A stretch of 64,000 nt of DNA from Burkholderia anthina (GTDB taxonomy: Bacteria; Pseudomonadota; Gammaproteobacteria; Burkholderiales; Burkholderiaceae), in contig NZ_CABVLY010000023.1 in NCBI RefSeq assembly GCF_902498995.1, positions 62,001-126,000 of the forward strand, given 5' to 3'. The notes below the pieces were generated by a model. The model was not told where the DNA came from and did not search any database. It worked only from the letters and a program-made list of their open reading frames with translations. Position numbers and translations under genes: made by a program. Numbering within the stretch: the stretch's first letter is position 1; every line of letters begins with the position of its first letter. This document shows, in pieces, positions 52,182 through 60,887 of this stretch.

Positions 52182-53318
52182 TTACTGTTTCGACAGCGCG
52201 ATATAGCGCGCGAGGTGATGATCCTCGTCGCCGAGCTGGTGATCGATCATCACGAGGCGCTTCGCGTAGTGCGACAGCGGCAGCTCCCACGTCATCCCGA
52301 TCCCGCCGTGCAGCTGGATGCTCTCCTCGGCAACCAGCGTGCCGATCCGGCCGATCGTGTACTTCGCCGCCGCGAGCGCGCGTTCGCGCACCGCGCGCGG
52401 CGCATCGAGCTGCGCGGCCGCGTTGATCACGGCCGAGCGCGCCTGTTCGACTTCCAGCAGCAGATCGGCCATCCGGTGCTGCAGCGCCTGGAAGCTGCCG
52501 ATCGGGACCCCGAACTGTTTGCGCGTGCGCAGATACTCGAGCGTCGCCTCCTTCGCGACGTCCATCGCGCCGAGCGCCTCCGCCGACAGCGCGAGCAGCC
52601 CGTAGCCGAGCACGCGTTCGAGCAGCGCCGCGCCTGCCTCGCCATCGTGCTCGCCGAGCGCGGCATCGGCCGGCAGCGCGACGCGTTCGAAGCGCACTTC
52701 GGCCGCGCGGCCGCCGTCGATCTTCTTGTAGTCGCGCAGCGATACGCCCGGAGCATCGGCCGGCACGACGAACAGGCCGATGCCGGCCGCATCGTCGTCC
52801 TCACCGGACACGCGCGCGCTGACGACGAAGAACGCCGCCTGCGCAGCCTGGTCGACGACGCCCTTCGCACCGGTCAGCACCCAGCCGTCGCCCGAGCGCT
52901 CGGCGCGCGTGCGCACGGTCGTCAGTTCGTAGTGCGAGCCCGGCTCGTCATGCGCGAATGCGGCACTCGCGCTGCCGTCGATCAGCGCGGCCAGCCGGTC
53001 GCGATGCGCGGCGCCGCCGGCGAGCGACAGCGCACGGCCCGCGAGCAGCGCGCCGAGGAACGGCTCGACGACGAGCCCGCGCCCGAGGCATTCGAACACC
53101 ACGGCGATGTCGAAGCCCGCGCCGCCGAAGCCGCCGTCGGCTTCCGAAAACAGCGCGCCGACGGTGCCGAGTTCGGCAAAGCGCTGCCACATCGCGCGAT
53201 CGAAACCTTCGGCCGACTGCGCGATGCGATCGCGCACCGGGAACGCATACTGTTCGGCGATGAAGCGGTTCAACGTGTCCGTCAGCATCCGGCGGTCTTC
53301 TGTGTGCTGGAAATCCAT
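52182..53318 (-). CDS. Acyl-CoA dehydrogenase, PimD-like (small subunit)
   Basis: A 378-residue acyl-CoA dehydrogenase. Marks are FAELGTVGALFSEADGGFGG, the flavin region GDGWVLTGAKGVVDQA, and RTRKQFGVPIGSFQALQHRM, followed by the C-terminal SIQLHGGIGMTWELPLSHYA. Paired with the following gene it recalls the two-part pimeloyl-CoA dehydrogenase PimC/PimD of Rhodopseudomonas, so a heteromeric enzyme for dicarboxyl-CoA is likely. The start is 14 bases past the stop of the large subunit. Confidence 0.88.
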   Translation of the reverse strand: MDFQHTEDRRMLTDTLNRFIAEQYAFPVRDRIAQSAEGFDRAMWQRFAELGTVGALFSEADGGFGGAGFDIAVVFECLGRGLVVEPFLGALLAGRALSLAGGAAHRDRLAALIDGSASAAFAHDEPGSHYELTTVRTRAERSGDGWVLTGAKGVVDQAAQAAFFVVSARVSGEDDDAAGIGLFVVPADAPGVSLRDYKKIDGGRAAEVRFERVALPADAALGEHDGEAGAALLERVLGYGLLALSAEALGAMDVAKEATLEYLRTRKQFGVPIGSFQALQHRMADLLLEVEQARSAVINAAAQLDAPRAVRERALAAAKYTIGRIGTLVAEESIQLHGGIGMTWELPLSHYAKRLVMIDHQLGDEDHHLARYIALSKQ

Positions 53319-53332
53319 CGTCGCGTCCCTCG

Positions 53333-54529
53333 TTACAGCCCGAGCATCATCTTCGCGATGATGTTCTTCTGGATCTCGTTCGAACCGCCAAAGATCGACA
53401 GCTTGCGGTTGTTGAAATACTGCTGCGCGGCGCTCGTGGCTTCGTCCGGGCCGACCGGTTCGCCGTCGTAATCGGCATCGAATGCTTCCTCGACGAACGG
53501 CTGCGCATACGGCCCCATCGCGCGCCGCATCAGCGCGGTGATCTCCTGGCGGATCTGCGTGCCGCGGATCTTCAGCATCGAGCTTTCCGCGCCCGGCACG
53601 CCACCGCCCGCGACCGCGGCCAGCACGCGCAGGTTGGTCGTGCGCATGTTCTCGAGCTCGATCTCGACCCGCGCGACGCGTGCCGCGAAGAACGGATCGT
53701 CCGCGAGCGGCCGGCCGTTCTTCGTGACCTTCGCGGCCACCGCGCGCAACCGGTCGAGCGCGGCCGTCGAGAAGCCGATTCCCGCGATATTGGTGCGCTC
53801 GTACGTGAGCAGGTATTTCGCGTAGGTCCAGCCGCGGTTCTCTTCGCCGACGAGGTTCTCCACGGGCACACGCACGTCGGTGAAGAACACCTCGTTCACT
53901 TCGTGCTCGCCGTCGAGCGTGATGATCGGGCGGACCTCGACGCCCGGCGTGTTCATGTCGATCAGCAGGAAGCTGATGCCTTCCTGCTTGCGCACGTCGG
54001 TTGCGGTGCGCACGAGGCAGAAGATCATGTTCGCGTAGTGGCCGAGCGTGGTCCACGTCTTCTGGCCGTTCACGACGTAGTGATTGCCGTCGCGCACCGC
54101 GCTCGTCTTCACCGATGCGAGATCGGAGCCGGCGCCCGGCTCCGAATAGCCCTGGCACCACCAGTCGGTGCCGTCGAGAATGCGCGGCAGCCAGTGACGC
54201 TGCTGCGCGTCGTTGCCGTACTTGATCAGCACGGGCCCGAGCATGTTCACGCCGAACGGGACGATGCGCGGCGCACCCGCAAGCGCGCATTCGTTGTCGA
54301 ACAGGAACTTCTGCGCGACGCTCCAGCCGGGGCCACCGTATTCGCGCGGCCAGTGGCTCGCGAGCCAGCCGCGCGCATTGAGGATCGCGTGCCATTCGCG
54401 CATGTCGTCGCGCGTCAGATGCAGGCCGCCCTTCACCTTGCGCGCGGTGCGCTCGGGCAGCTCGGCTTGCAGGAAGCGCTGCACGTCTGCGCGGAACGCT
54501 TCCTCTTCGGGCGTGAAATTGAGGTCCAT
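53333..54529 (-). CDS. Acyl-CoA dehydrogenase, PimC-like (large subunit)
   Basis: A 398-residue acyl-CoA dehydrogenase. It begins MDLNFTPEEEAFRADVQRFL and has the PimC-like WLASHWPREYGGPGWSVAQK, CQGYSEPGAGSDLASVKTSA (flavin site), NGQKTWTTLGHYANMIFCLV and YERTNIAGIGFS, ending FNNRKLSIFGGSNEIQKNII. It probably forms one enzyme with the 378-residue partner. The upstream neighbour is the fadB-like fusion, 29 bases away. Confidence 0.88.
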   Translation of the reverse strand: MDLNFTPEEEAFRADVQRFLQAELPERTARKVKGGLHLTRDDMREWHAILNARGWLASHWPREYGGPGWSVAQKFLFDNECALAGAPRIVPFGVNMLGPVLIKYGNDAQQRHWLPRILDGTDWWCQGYSEPGAGSDLASVKTSAVRDGNHYVVNGQKTWTTLGHYANMIFCLVRTATDVRKQEGISFLLIDMNTPGVEVRPIITLDGEHEVNEVFFTDVRVPVENLVGEENRGWTYAKYLLTYERTNIAGIGFSTAALDRLRAVAAKVTKNGRPLADDPFFAARVARVEIELENMRTTNLRVLAAVAGGGVPGAESSMLKIRGTQIRQEITALMRRAMGPYAQPFVEEAFDADYDGEPVGPDEATSAAQQYFNNRKLSIFGGSNEIQKNIIAKMMLGL

Positions 54530-54558
54530 CGTGAGTCCGTTGCGAATGCGTTGGGCGT

Positions 54559-56694
54559 TCAGTCGACGCGGTTCAGGCTCGCGAAATCCGCGCCGCGCTC
54601 GACCAGCTCGACGATGAGCGGCGAAGGCGTCCAGAACAGCGGATCCTCTTTCGCGAACGCGCGGATGTCGGCGAGCACGTTCGCGAGGCCGACGGTGTCC
54701 GCGTAGTGCATCGGGCCGCCGCGATAGCGCGGGAAGCCGTAGCCGTACAGGAACACCGCGTCGACGTCGAGCGGGCGCAGCGCGATCTTCTCGTGCACGA
54801 CGTTCGCGCCTTCGTTGATCATCGCGGCGAGGTAGCGGCGCAGGATCTCGTCGTCGCTGAATTCGCGCGGCGTGATGCCCTTCTTCGCGCGCTCGTCGGC
54901 GACGATTGCGTCGACTTCCGGGTCCGGTGTGCCGACGCGTGCGCCGTCCGGGTACAGGTAATAGCCGCGCCCGGTCTTCTGCCCGAACCAGCCGCGCTCG
55001 CACAGCCGGTCGGAAATCCCGACGTAGCGCGCGCGCGGGTCGCGCGTCGCCGCGCGGCGCTTGCGGGTCGCCCAGCCGATGTCGCCGCCCGCGAGATCGA
55101 CGACCTGGAACGGTCCCATCGGGAAGCCGAATCCGCGCACCGCGCGATCGATCTGGTAAGGCGACGCGCCGTCTTCCATCAGGTAGTCGGCCGCGGTGCG
55201 GTAGACGGCGAGGATCCGGTTGCCGATGAAGCCGTCGCACACGCCCGCGCGCACCGGCGTCTTCTTCAACTGCTTCGCGAGCGCGAACGCGGTCGCGACG
55301 ACGTCCGCACTCACGCGCGCCGGCACGACGATTTCGAGCAGCTTCATCACGTTGGCCGGCGAGAAGAAATGCAGGCCGATCACGTCGCCCGGCCGGTCGG
55401 TGCTGGCCGCCAGCTCGTCGATGTCGAGATACGACGTGTTGGTCGCGAGCACCGCGCCCGGCTTGCACACGCGCGCGAGCTCGGCGAACACCGCCTGCTT
55501 GACGGCCATGTCCTCGAACACGGCCTCGATCACGACGTCGGCCTGCGCGAGCGCGTCGTACGACGTGCTGCCCTTGAAGCGCGCGAGCCGCGCCGCATGC
55601 GCGGCCGGCGTCATGCGGCCCTTCGCGACGAGGCCGTCGTACACCTTCTCGACATGCGCGCGGCCGCGCGCGAGCGATGCCTCGTCGCGCTCGATCATCG
55701 TCACCGGCAGCCCGGCGTCGAGCGCCGCGACCGCGATGCCCGCGCCCATCGTGCCGCCGCCGACCACGCCGATCCGCTCGACCGGACGCGCGCTCGCGCG
55801 GCGCGCCTCGGGCGCCTTCGCGGCTTCGCGTTCCGCGAAGAACGCATGCACAAGGCCCGCGCGCTGCGGGCTGTCGAGGCATTGCAGGAACAGGCTGCGT
55901 TCGAGCTTCATCCCGGCGTCGAACGGCTGCGTGAGCGCGGCCTCGACCGCATCGACGATCTTCGCCGGCGAGAAGAGGCCACGCGACTTCTTCGGCAGTT
56001 CGGCGCGCGCCGCGTCGATCGCGGCCTGCGCGGCCGCGCGATCCGCGAGGCCCTGCGCATCGCGCGTGCGGCGCACCGGCGCACCGAGCGACACGAGTTC
56101 CTGCGCGTAGGCGAGCCCTTCGGCGAGCGTGTCGTCGCTGTGCGCGACGCGATCGACGAGGCCGAGCGCGAGCGCTTCGTCGGCGCTCGCGTGGCGCCCC
56201 GTCAGCATCAGGTCGAGCGCGGCCTTCGCGCCGATCAGGCGCGACGCGCGCTGCGTGCCGCCGGCGCCGGGCAGCAGGCCGAGCGTGACTTCGGGCAGGC
56301 CGAGCTTCGCGCCGGGCACCGCGAGCCGGTAATGCGCGGCGAGCGCGACCTCGAGGCCGCCGCCGAGCGTCGCGCCGTGCAGCGCGACCACCACCGGCTT
56401 CGCGCTCGACTCGATCCGCTCGCACACGTCGGGCAGCGACGGCGGCACCGGCGGCTTGCCGAATTCGCGGATGTCGGCACCCGCGATGAAGTTGCGGCCG
56501 GCGCCGACGATCAGCACCGTGCGGATCGCGTCGTCGGCCTGCGCGGCCTCGAGCGCGTCGGCGAGGCCGCACCGCACGTCGGCGGACAGCGCATTGACGG
56601 GCGGATGGTCGATCGTGACGACGAGCACCTTGTCGCGCCGTTCGCGCGTGACGGTGCCGGCCGCAGGGCTGGCGGGGGAAGCGGTGGAATTCAT
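54559..56694 (-). CDS. FadB/PimF-like enoyl-CoA hydratase and 3-hydroxyacyl-CoA dehydrogenase fusion
   Basis: A 711-residue two-domain beta-oxidation enzyme. The N-terminal crotonase domain has VGAGRNFIAGADIREFGKPP, ALHGATLGGGLEVALAAHYR (oxyanion Gly) and LPEVTLGLLPGAGGTQR. The 3-hydroxyacyl-CoA dehydrogenase starts near residue 295 with IGVVGGGTMGAGIAVAALDA and has GLHFFSPANVMKLLEIV and GFIGNRILAVYRTAADYL. It gives the second and third steps of dicarboxyl- or acyl-CoA oxidation. No thiolase gene is in the cluster. It is divergent from a LysR gene. The start at 56694 follows TGGAGAC. Confidence 0.92.
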   Translation of the reverse strand: MNSTASPASPAAGTVTRERRDKVLVVTIDHPPVNALSADVRCGLADALEAAQADDAIRTVLIVGAGRNFIAGADIREFGKPPVPPSLPDVCERIESSAKPVVVALHGATLGGGLEVALAAHYRLAVPGAKLGLPEVTLGLLPGAGGTQRASRLIGAKAALDLMLTGRHASADEALALGLVDRVAHSDDTLAEGLAYAQELVSLGAPVRRTRDAQGLADRAAAQAAIDAARAELPKKSRGLFSPAKIVDAVEAALTQPFDAGMKLERSLFLQCLDSPQRAGLVHAFFAEREAAKAPEARRASARPVERIGVVGGGTMGAGIAVAALDAGLPVTMIERDEASLARGRAHVEKVYDGLVAKGRMTPAAHAARLARFKGSTSYDALAQADVVIEAVFEDMAVKQAVFAELARVCKPGAVLATNTSYLDIDELAASTDRPGDVIGLHFFSPANVMKLLEIVVPARVSADVVATAFALAKQLKKTPVRAGVCDGFIGNRILAVYRTAADYLMEDGASPYQIDRAVRGFGFPMGPFQVVDLAGGDIGWATRKRRAATRDPRARYVGISDRLCERGWFGQKTGRGYYLYPDGARVGTPDPEVDAIVADERAKKGITPREFSDDEILRRYLAAMINEGANVVHEKIALRPLDVDAVFLYGYGFPRYRGGPMHYADTVGLANVLADIRAFAKEDPLFWTPSPLIVELVERGADFASLNRVD

Positions 56695-56810
56695 CGTGTC
56701 TCCAGTGCGGTGCGCCGCGCGCGGGCCGCGGGACCGGCCGGCAGGGCCGGTTCCCGATCGGGGCCCGCGCGGCGCGGAAAACGATCCGGCGTGGTTGCCG
56801 GGCATGACTC

Positions 56811-56832
56811 GATTCTCGATTGATCGAGAATC
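56811..56832. promoter_or_regulatory. Perfect 10-base palindrome in the fadB-lysR control region
   Basis: GATTCTCGAT (56811-56820), TG, then ATCGAGAATC (56823-56832) is a perfect dyad. It lies between the divergent fadB-like and lysR genes, and is likely an operator. TTGACA overlaps its edge at 56834-56839, as would a -35. Confidence 0.7.
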
Positions 56833-56861
56833 ATTGACAATTCCCGCGCGCCTTTACAAGC

Positions 56862-56880
56862 TGTCAAGTCTGACTTGACA
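56862..56880. promoter_or_regulatory. LysR-type operator dyad in the fadB-lysR control region
   Basis: TGTCAAGTC, T, GACTTGACA is a perfect 9-base dyad and contains the T-N11-A pattern of LysR-type binding sites. It is 49 bases before the lysR start and 167 bases before the fadB-like start. Both strands read TTGACA within it, so it may overlap two divergent -35 elements. Confidence 0.72.
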
Positions 56881-56928
56881 TTGAATGCTTTCGGACCGTT
56901 AAGCGGGACGGATCAGGAGACACCGGGG

Positions 56929-57891
56929 ATGGACCTGAACGCGTTGACGCTGCTCGTCGAGATCCTCGACGCGGGCAACCTGAGCAAGGCCGCGCAGCGG
57001 CTCAAGATGAGCCGCGCGAACGTCAGCTACCGGCTGAACCAGCTCGAGCGCTCGATCGGCCAGCAACTCGTGCGGCGCACGACGCGACGCATCGAGCCGA
57101 CCGAGATCGGGTTGAAGCTGTACGAGCACGGCCGGCGCATCCGCAACGAACTGCTCGCCGCGCAGGAATCGGTGACGACGCTCGGCCAGGACCTGCAGGG
57201 CCGCGTGCGGCTGTCGGTGCCGAGCGGCTACGGGCAGATGGTGATGTCCGACTGGCTGCTCGCGTTCAAGCGGCTGCATCCGGGCATCGTGCTCGACGTG
57301 GTGTTCGAGAATCGCGTGGAAGACCTGATGCGCGACGAGATCGACATCGCGGTGCGCGTGATGCCGGAGCCGCCGCAGAACCTCGTCGCGCGCGACATGG
57401 GCGCGGTGCGCTACGTCGCGTGCGCGTCGGCTGCGTTCGCGGCCGCGCACGGGATGCCGGCGAGCCTCGGCGCGCTGGCCGCCGCGCCGGTCGTCACCGC
57501 GACGGTGATGGGGCGGCAGCTCAGAATCGCCGCGTATCTCGGCGACGAGCGCCACGAGGTGCTGCTCGAACCCACGCTGATTTCGGAGAACTTCCTGTTC
57601 CTGCGTCAGGCGATCCTCGGCGGGATCGGTGTCGGCATCGTGCCCGACTACGTGATGCAGGACGACATCCGGCACGGCACCGTCGTCACGTCGCTCGATG
57701 CGTACCGCCTCAGCATCTTCGGCACGCATATGTACATGCTGTACATGCCGAACCGGCATCACACGCGCGCCACGTCGACGTTCATAGAGTTCATCCTCGA
57801 ACAGGCCGGAAAGACCGGCCGGGGCGGGCCCGGCGGGCTGCGTCAGGGTTTCTTGTCTGATGACAATCCGCAGGCCGTGCGGCGACAATAG
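56929..57891 (+). CDS. LysR family transcriptional regulator
   Basis: A 320-residue LysR-type regulator. The N-terminal winged helix-turn-helix reads LVEILDAGNLSKAAQRLKMS and then RANVSYRLNQLERSIGQQLV. The effector domain starts near residue 90 (GRVRLSVPSGYGQMVMSDWL). CAGGAG precedes the ATG at 56929. It is divergent from the fadB-like cluster and probably controls it through the two palindromes. The effector is unknown, perhaps a CoA thioester or dicarboxylic acid. A gamma-glutamyltransferase gene follows after 67 bases. Confidence 0.93.
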   Translation: MDLNALTLLVEILDAGNLSKAAQRLKMSRANVSYRLNQLERSIGQQLVRRTTRRIEPTEIGLKLYEHGRRIRNELLAAQESVTTLGQDLQGRVRLSVPSGYGQMVMSDWLLAFKRLHPGIVLDVVFENRVEDLMRDEIDIAVRVMPEPPQNLVARDMGAVRYVACASAAFAAAHGMPASLGALAAAPVVTATVMGRQLRIAAYLGDERHEVLLEPTLISENFLFLRQAILGGIGVGIVPDYVMQDDIRHGTVVTSLDAYRLSIFGTHMYMLYMPNRHHTRATSTFIEFILEQAGKTGRGGPGGLRQGFLSDDNPQAVRRQ

Positions 57892-57958
57892 CGCGCCGCG
57901 TGCGCACGGCGCGTGCCGCGCCGGCGCCCCCTTCGATTTCACAGCTGCCGAGGGTTCA

Positions 57959-59842
57959 ATGTCCGACCGGATTCGTCCGCATTCGCGTCCTCCGACGCTC
58001 GTCGCCGCGCTCGCGCTCGTCGCGCTCGTCACGTTCAACGCCGGCTGCACGTCCCCGTCCGCGCCGTCGGGCGCCGTCGTCCCGGTTGCCGCCGCGTCGG
58101 GCGCCGCGGTGCCGCTGCCCGGCGTTCACGCACCCGAACTGTCGTCCGGCTGGACCGACAAGCCGGGCTGGACCTCGCAGCACTTCATGATCGCGGCCGC
58201 GAACCCGCTCGCGACGCAGGCCGGCTACGACATGCTGAAGGCCGGCGGCACCGCGATCGACGCGGCGATCGCGACGCAGATGGTGCTCGCGCTCGTCGAA
58301 CCGCAATCGTCGGGGCTCGGCGGCGGTGCGTTCATGCTGTACTTCGACGGCAAGGCAACGCAAGCGTACGACGGCCGCGAAACCGCGCCGGCCGCCGCGA
58401 CCGATCGCCTGTTCTACGGGCCGACCGGCCAGCCGATGGGGTTCTACGAAGGTGTCGTCGGCGGGCGTTCGGTCGGCACGCCGGGCGTGCTTCGGATGCT
58501 CGACGCCGCGCACCGCGCGCACGGCAAGCTGCCGTGGCGCCGGCTGTTCCAGCCCGCGATCCGGCTCGCCGAGCACGGCTTCACGATCAGCCCGCGCCTG
58601 GCGATGCTGATCGCGAACGACAAGTACCTGAGCAGCGATCCGGCCGCGCGTGCGTACTTCTACAACAGGGACGGCACGCCGAAGGCGGCCGGCACGGTGC
58701 TGAAGAACCCCGCGCTCGCGACCGTGCTGCGCCAGGTCGCCGACCGCGGCGCGAATGCGTTCTACACCGGCGCGATCGCGCGCGACATCGTCGCGAAGGT
58801 GCGCAAGCATCCGACCAATCCGGGCCTGCTGTCGCTGCAGGATCTCGCACGCTACAAGGCGAAGGTACGTGCGCCGCTGTGTACCGATTACCGGCGCTCG
58901 GTCGTCTGCGGGATGCCGCCGCCGTCGTCGGGCGGCCTCGCGATCGCGCAGATGCTCGGCATCCTCCAGGCGATGCCCGACTGGCAGCAGATCGGCGTGC
59001 AGAAGCCGGTACGCACCGAGCTCGGCTACGAGCCGACGCCGTTCGCCGCGCACCTGTTCAGCGAGGCCGGGCGCCTCGCGTATGCGGACCGCGCGCGCTA
59101 CGTCGCCGATCCCGATTTCGTGCCGCTGCCGGGCGGCAGCTGGGCGAGCCTCACCGACCAGACCTATCTCGCGCAGCGCGCGCGCCTGATCGGCGACACC
59201 AGCATGGGCGTGGCGCAGGCAGGCACGCCGCAGGGCGCGACGCTCGCGATGGCCGACGACCGCAGCCCCGAATTGCCGTCGACGTCCGACATCGCGATCG
59301 TCGATCGCTACGGCCAGGCGCTGTCGATGACGACGAGCATCGAGGACGCGTTCGGTTCGCGGCTGATGGTGCGCGGCTTCATGCTGAACAACCAGCTCAC
59401 CGATTTCTCGTTTGTATCGAGCGAGAACGGCCGGCCGGTCGCGAACCGCGTGCAGCCCGGCAAGCGGCCGCGCTCGGCGATGTCGCCCGAGCTGGTGTTC
59501 GACCAGAAGACGAAGCAGGTGACGATGATCGTCGGTTCGGCCGGCGGCCCCGCGATCATCAACCACGTCGCGAAGGCGCTGATCGGCGTGCTCGACTGGG
59601 GGATGACGATGCAGCAGGCGATCGCGCTGCCGAACTTCGGGTCGATGAACGGGCCGACGCAGCTCGAGCGCGGACGCGTATCGGATGCGCTCGTCGAGGG
59701 GCTGAAGGGCCGCGGGCATGACGTGAAGCTCGTCGAGATGAACTCGGGACTGCAGGGGATTCAGCGGTTGAACGTGCAGGGACAGACGGTGTGGTTCGGC
59801 GGAGCGGATCCGCGGCGCGAAGGGGTGGCGATGGGGGATTGA
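57959..59842 (+). CDS. ggt: Gamma-glutamyltransferase, lipoprotein type
   Basis: A 627-residue GGT of the Ntn-hydrolase family that cleaves gamma-glutamyl bonds such as that of glutathione. A lipobox (FNAGC, Cys at about 30) anchors it in the outer envelope. The large-subunit parts are NPLATQAGYDMLKAGGTAID, SGLGGGAFMLYFDGK and GVVGGRSVGTPGVLRMLDAA. The self-cleavage Thr is likely Thr442 in LPSTSDIAIVDRYGQALSMT, where the usual TTH is TSD. It is in the same direction as lysR and probably cotranscribed; the link to the LysR regulon is uncertain. It also fits the gshAB and sulfur genes of the window. Confidence 0.92.
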   Translation: MSDRIRPHSRPPTLVAALALVALVTFNAGCTSPSAPSGAVVPVAAASGAAVPLPGVHAPELSSGWTDKPGWTSQHFMIAAANPLATQAGYDMLKAGGTAIDAAIATQMVLALVEPQSSGLGGGAFMLYFDGKATQAYDGRETAPAAATDRLFYGPTGQPMGFYEGVVGGRSVGTPGVLRMLDAAHRAHGKLPWRRLFQPAIRLAEHGFTISPRLAMLIANDKYLSSDPAARAYFYNRDGTPKAAGTVLKNPALATVLRQVADRGANAFYTGAIARDIVAKVRKHPTNPGLLSLQDLARYKAKVRAPLCTDYRRSVVCGMPPPSSGGLAIAQMLGILQAMPDWQQIGVQKPVRTELGYEPTPFAAHLFSEAGRLAYADRARYVADPDFVPLPGGSWASLTDQTYLAQRARLIGDTSMGVAQAGTPQGATLAMADDRSPELPSTSDIAIVDRYGQALSMTTSIEDAFGSRLMVRGFMLNNQLTDFSFVSSENGRPVANRVQPGKRPRSAMSPELVFDQKTKQVTMIVGSAGGPAIINHVAKALIGVLDWGMTMQQAIALPNFGSMNGPTQLERGRVSDALVEGLKGRGHDVKLVEMNSGLQGIQRLNVQGQTVWFGGADPRREGVAMGD

Positions 59843-59908
59843 GGCGACAGGCGGGACGGGCGGAGACGGCGTACATGCACCGCCCCGCTTCTGCGTTATT
59901 CCGCCCCT

Positions 59909-59935
59909 TCAACCACGCCCCGTCAACCACGCCCC
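59909..59935. repeat. Tandem 14-base duplication over the end of tauC
   Basis: TCAACCACGCCCC occurs at 59909-59921 and 59923-59935, one period of 14 bases. The second copy holds the tauC stop (minus strand) and its last codons; the first is outside the gene. The duplication leaves the reading frame intact. The gap to the ggt stop (59843-59908) shows no gene or strong terminator. Confidence 0.6.
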
Positions 59936-60816
59936 TTCCACGGCACCACCCGCCGCTCGACCCAGCGCATCGCGAGATCGAACAGCCACGCGATCGCGCC
60001 GATGATCAGGATCCCCATCACGACGATATCGGTGCGCAGGAAGCTCGATGCATTGAGCACCATCTGCCCGAGCCCGGCCGTCGCGGCGACCATCTCGGCC
60101 GCGACGAGCGTCGTCCAGCCGAAGCCGATCGCGATCCGCAGCCCGGTGAGGATTTCCGGCAGCGCGGCCGGCAGCACGACGTGGCGCACGATCTGCGCGA
60201 AGCTGCCGCCGAGCGAATACGCGGCGTTGATCTGCTCGATCGTCGCCGCGCGCACGCCGGCGCGCGCCGCCATCGCGATCGGCGCGAAGCACGCGAGGAA
60301 GATCACGACCAGCTTCGCCGTTTCGTCGATGCCGAACCAGATCACGACGAGCGGCAGGTACGCGAGCGGCGGCAGCGGCCGGTAGAACTCCAGCAGCGGA
60401 TCGAGCACGCCGCGCGCGATGCGGCTCACGCCCATCAGGATACCGGCCGGCACGCCGATCGCGGTCGCGAGCGCGAACGCGCCGAACACGCGCGCGGCGC
60501 TCCACATCAGATGCTCGGACAACGGCAGGCCGCCCTGAATGCGGCCGTGCCACGCGTCGACGAACGCCGTCCACACCGCTTCCGGCGCGGGCAGGAACAG
60601 CGGCGGCAGCCACTGCAGATGCGTCGCGACCCACCACAGCACCGCCAGCGCCGCGACCGTCGCCGCGCTCAAGGCCGCCGTCTTCCCCTGCCCCGGCAAC
60701 CGGTAGCGATGCGACGCGCGCGCCGGGCGCGTTGCATCGCGCCGCTGCGTGCCGCGCTCGTTTTCTCCGAACCCGGCGGCCGCTCGATCGGCCGCCCAGG
60801 AATCCTGCATGCTCAT
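59923..60816 (-). CDS. tauC: Taurine/sulfonate ABC transporter permease
   Basis: A 297-residue SsuC/TauC-type permease with six membrane helices. The EAA loop reads DPLLEFYRPLPPLAYLPLV and then AAYSLGGSFAQIVRHVVLPA. The first 55 residues are a hydrophilic Arg-rich head (ERGTQRRDATRPARASHRYR) beyond the usual size. I chose ATG 60816; an ATG at 60888 overlapping the tauB stop (TGATG) is possible and would add 24 residues. It is the last gene of tauA-tauB-tauC. Confidence 0.85.
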   Translation of the reverse strand: MSMQDSWAADRAAAGFGENERGTQRRDATRPARASHRYRLPGQGKTAALSAATVAALAVLWWVATHLQWLPPLFLPAPEAVWTAFVDAWHGRIQGGLPLSEHLMWSAARVFGAFALATAIGVPAGILMGVSRIARGVLDPLLEFYRPLPPLAYLPLVVIWFGIDETAKLVVIFLACFAPIAMAARAGVRAATIEQINAAYSLGGSFAQIVRHVVLPAALPEILTGLRIAIGFGWTTLVAAEMVAATAGLGQMVLNASSFLRTDIVVMGILIIGAIAWLFDLAMRWVERRVVPWKGRG

Positions 60817-60887
60817 GTCGTCCTGCCTGTGCAAAGTACTGATCCGGCCGCGCCCGACGGACGTGCCCTGCCGCGCGAACTCGCGCA

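Noticed and set aside
50628..53471. A 947-codon open frame on the plus strand through the hairpin repeats and opposite the CoA-transferase and PimD-like genes
   Set aside because: It has no ribosome site or domain and depends on GC-rich third positions of the true minus-strand genes.
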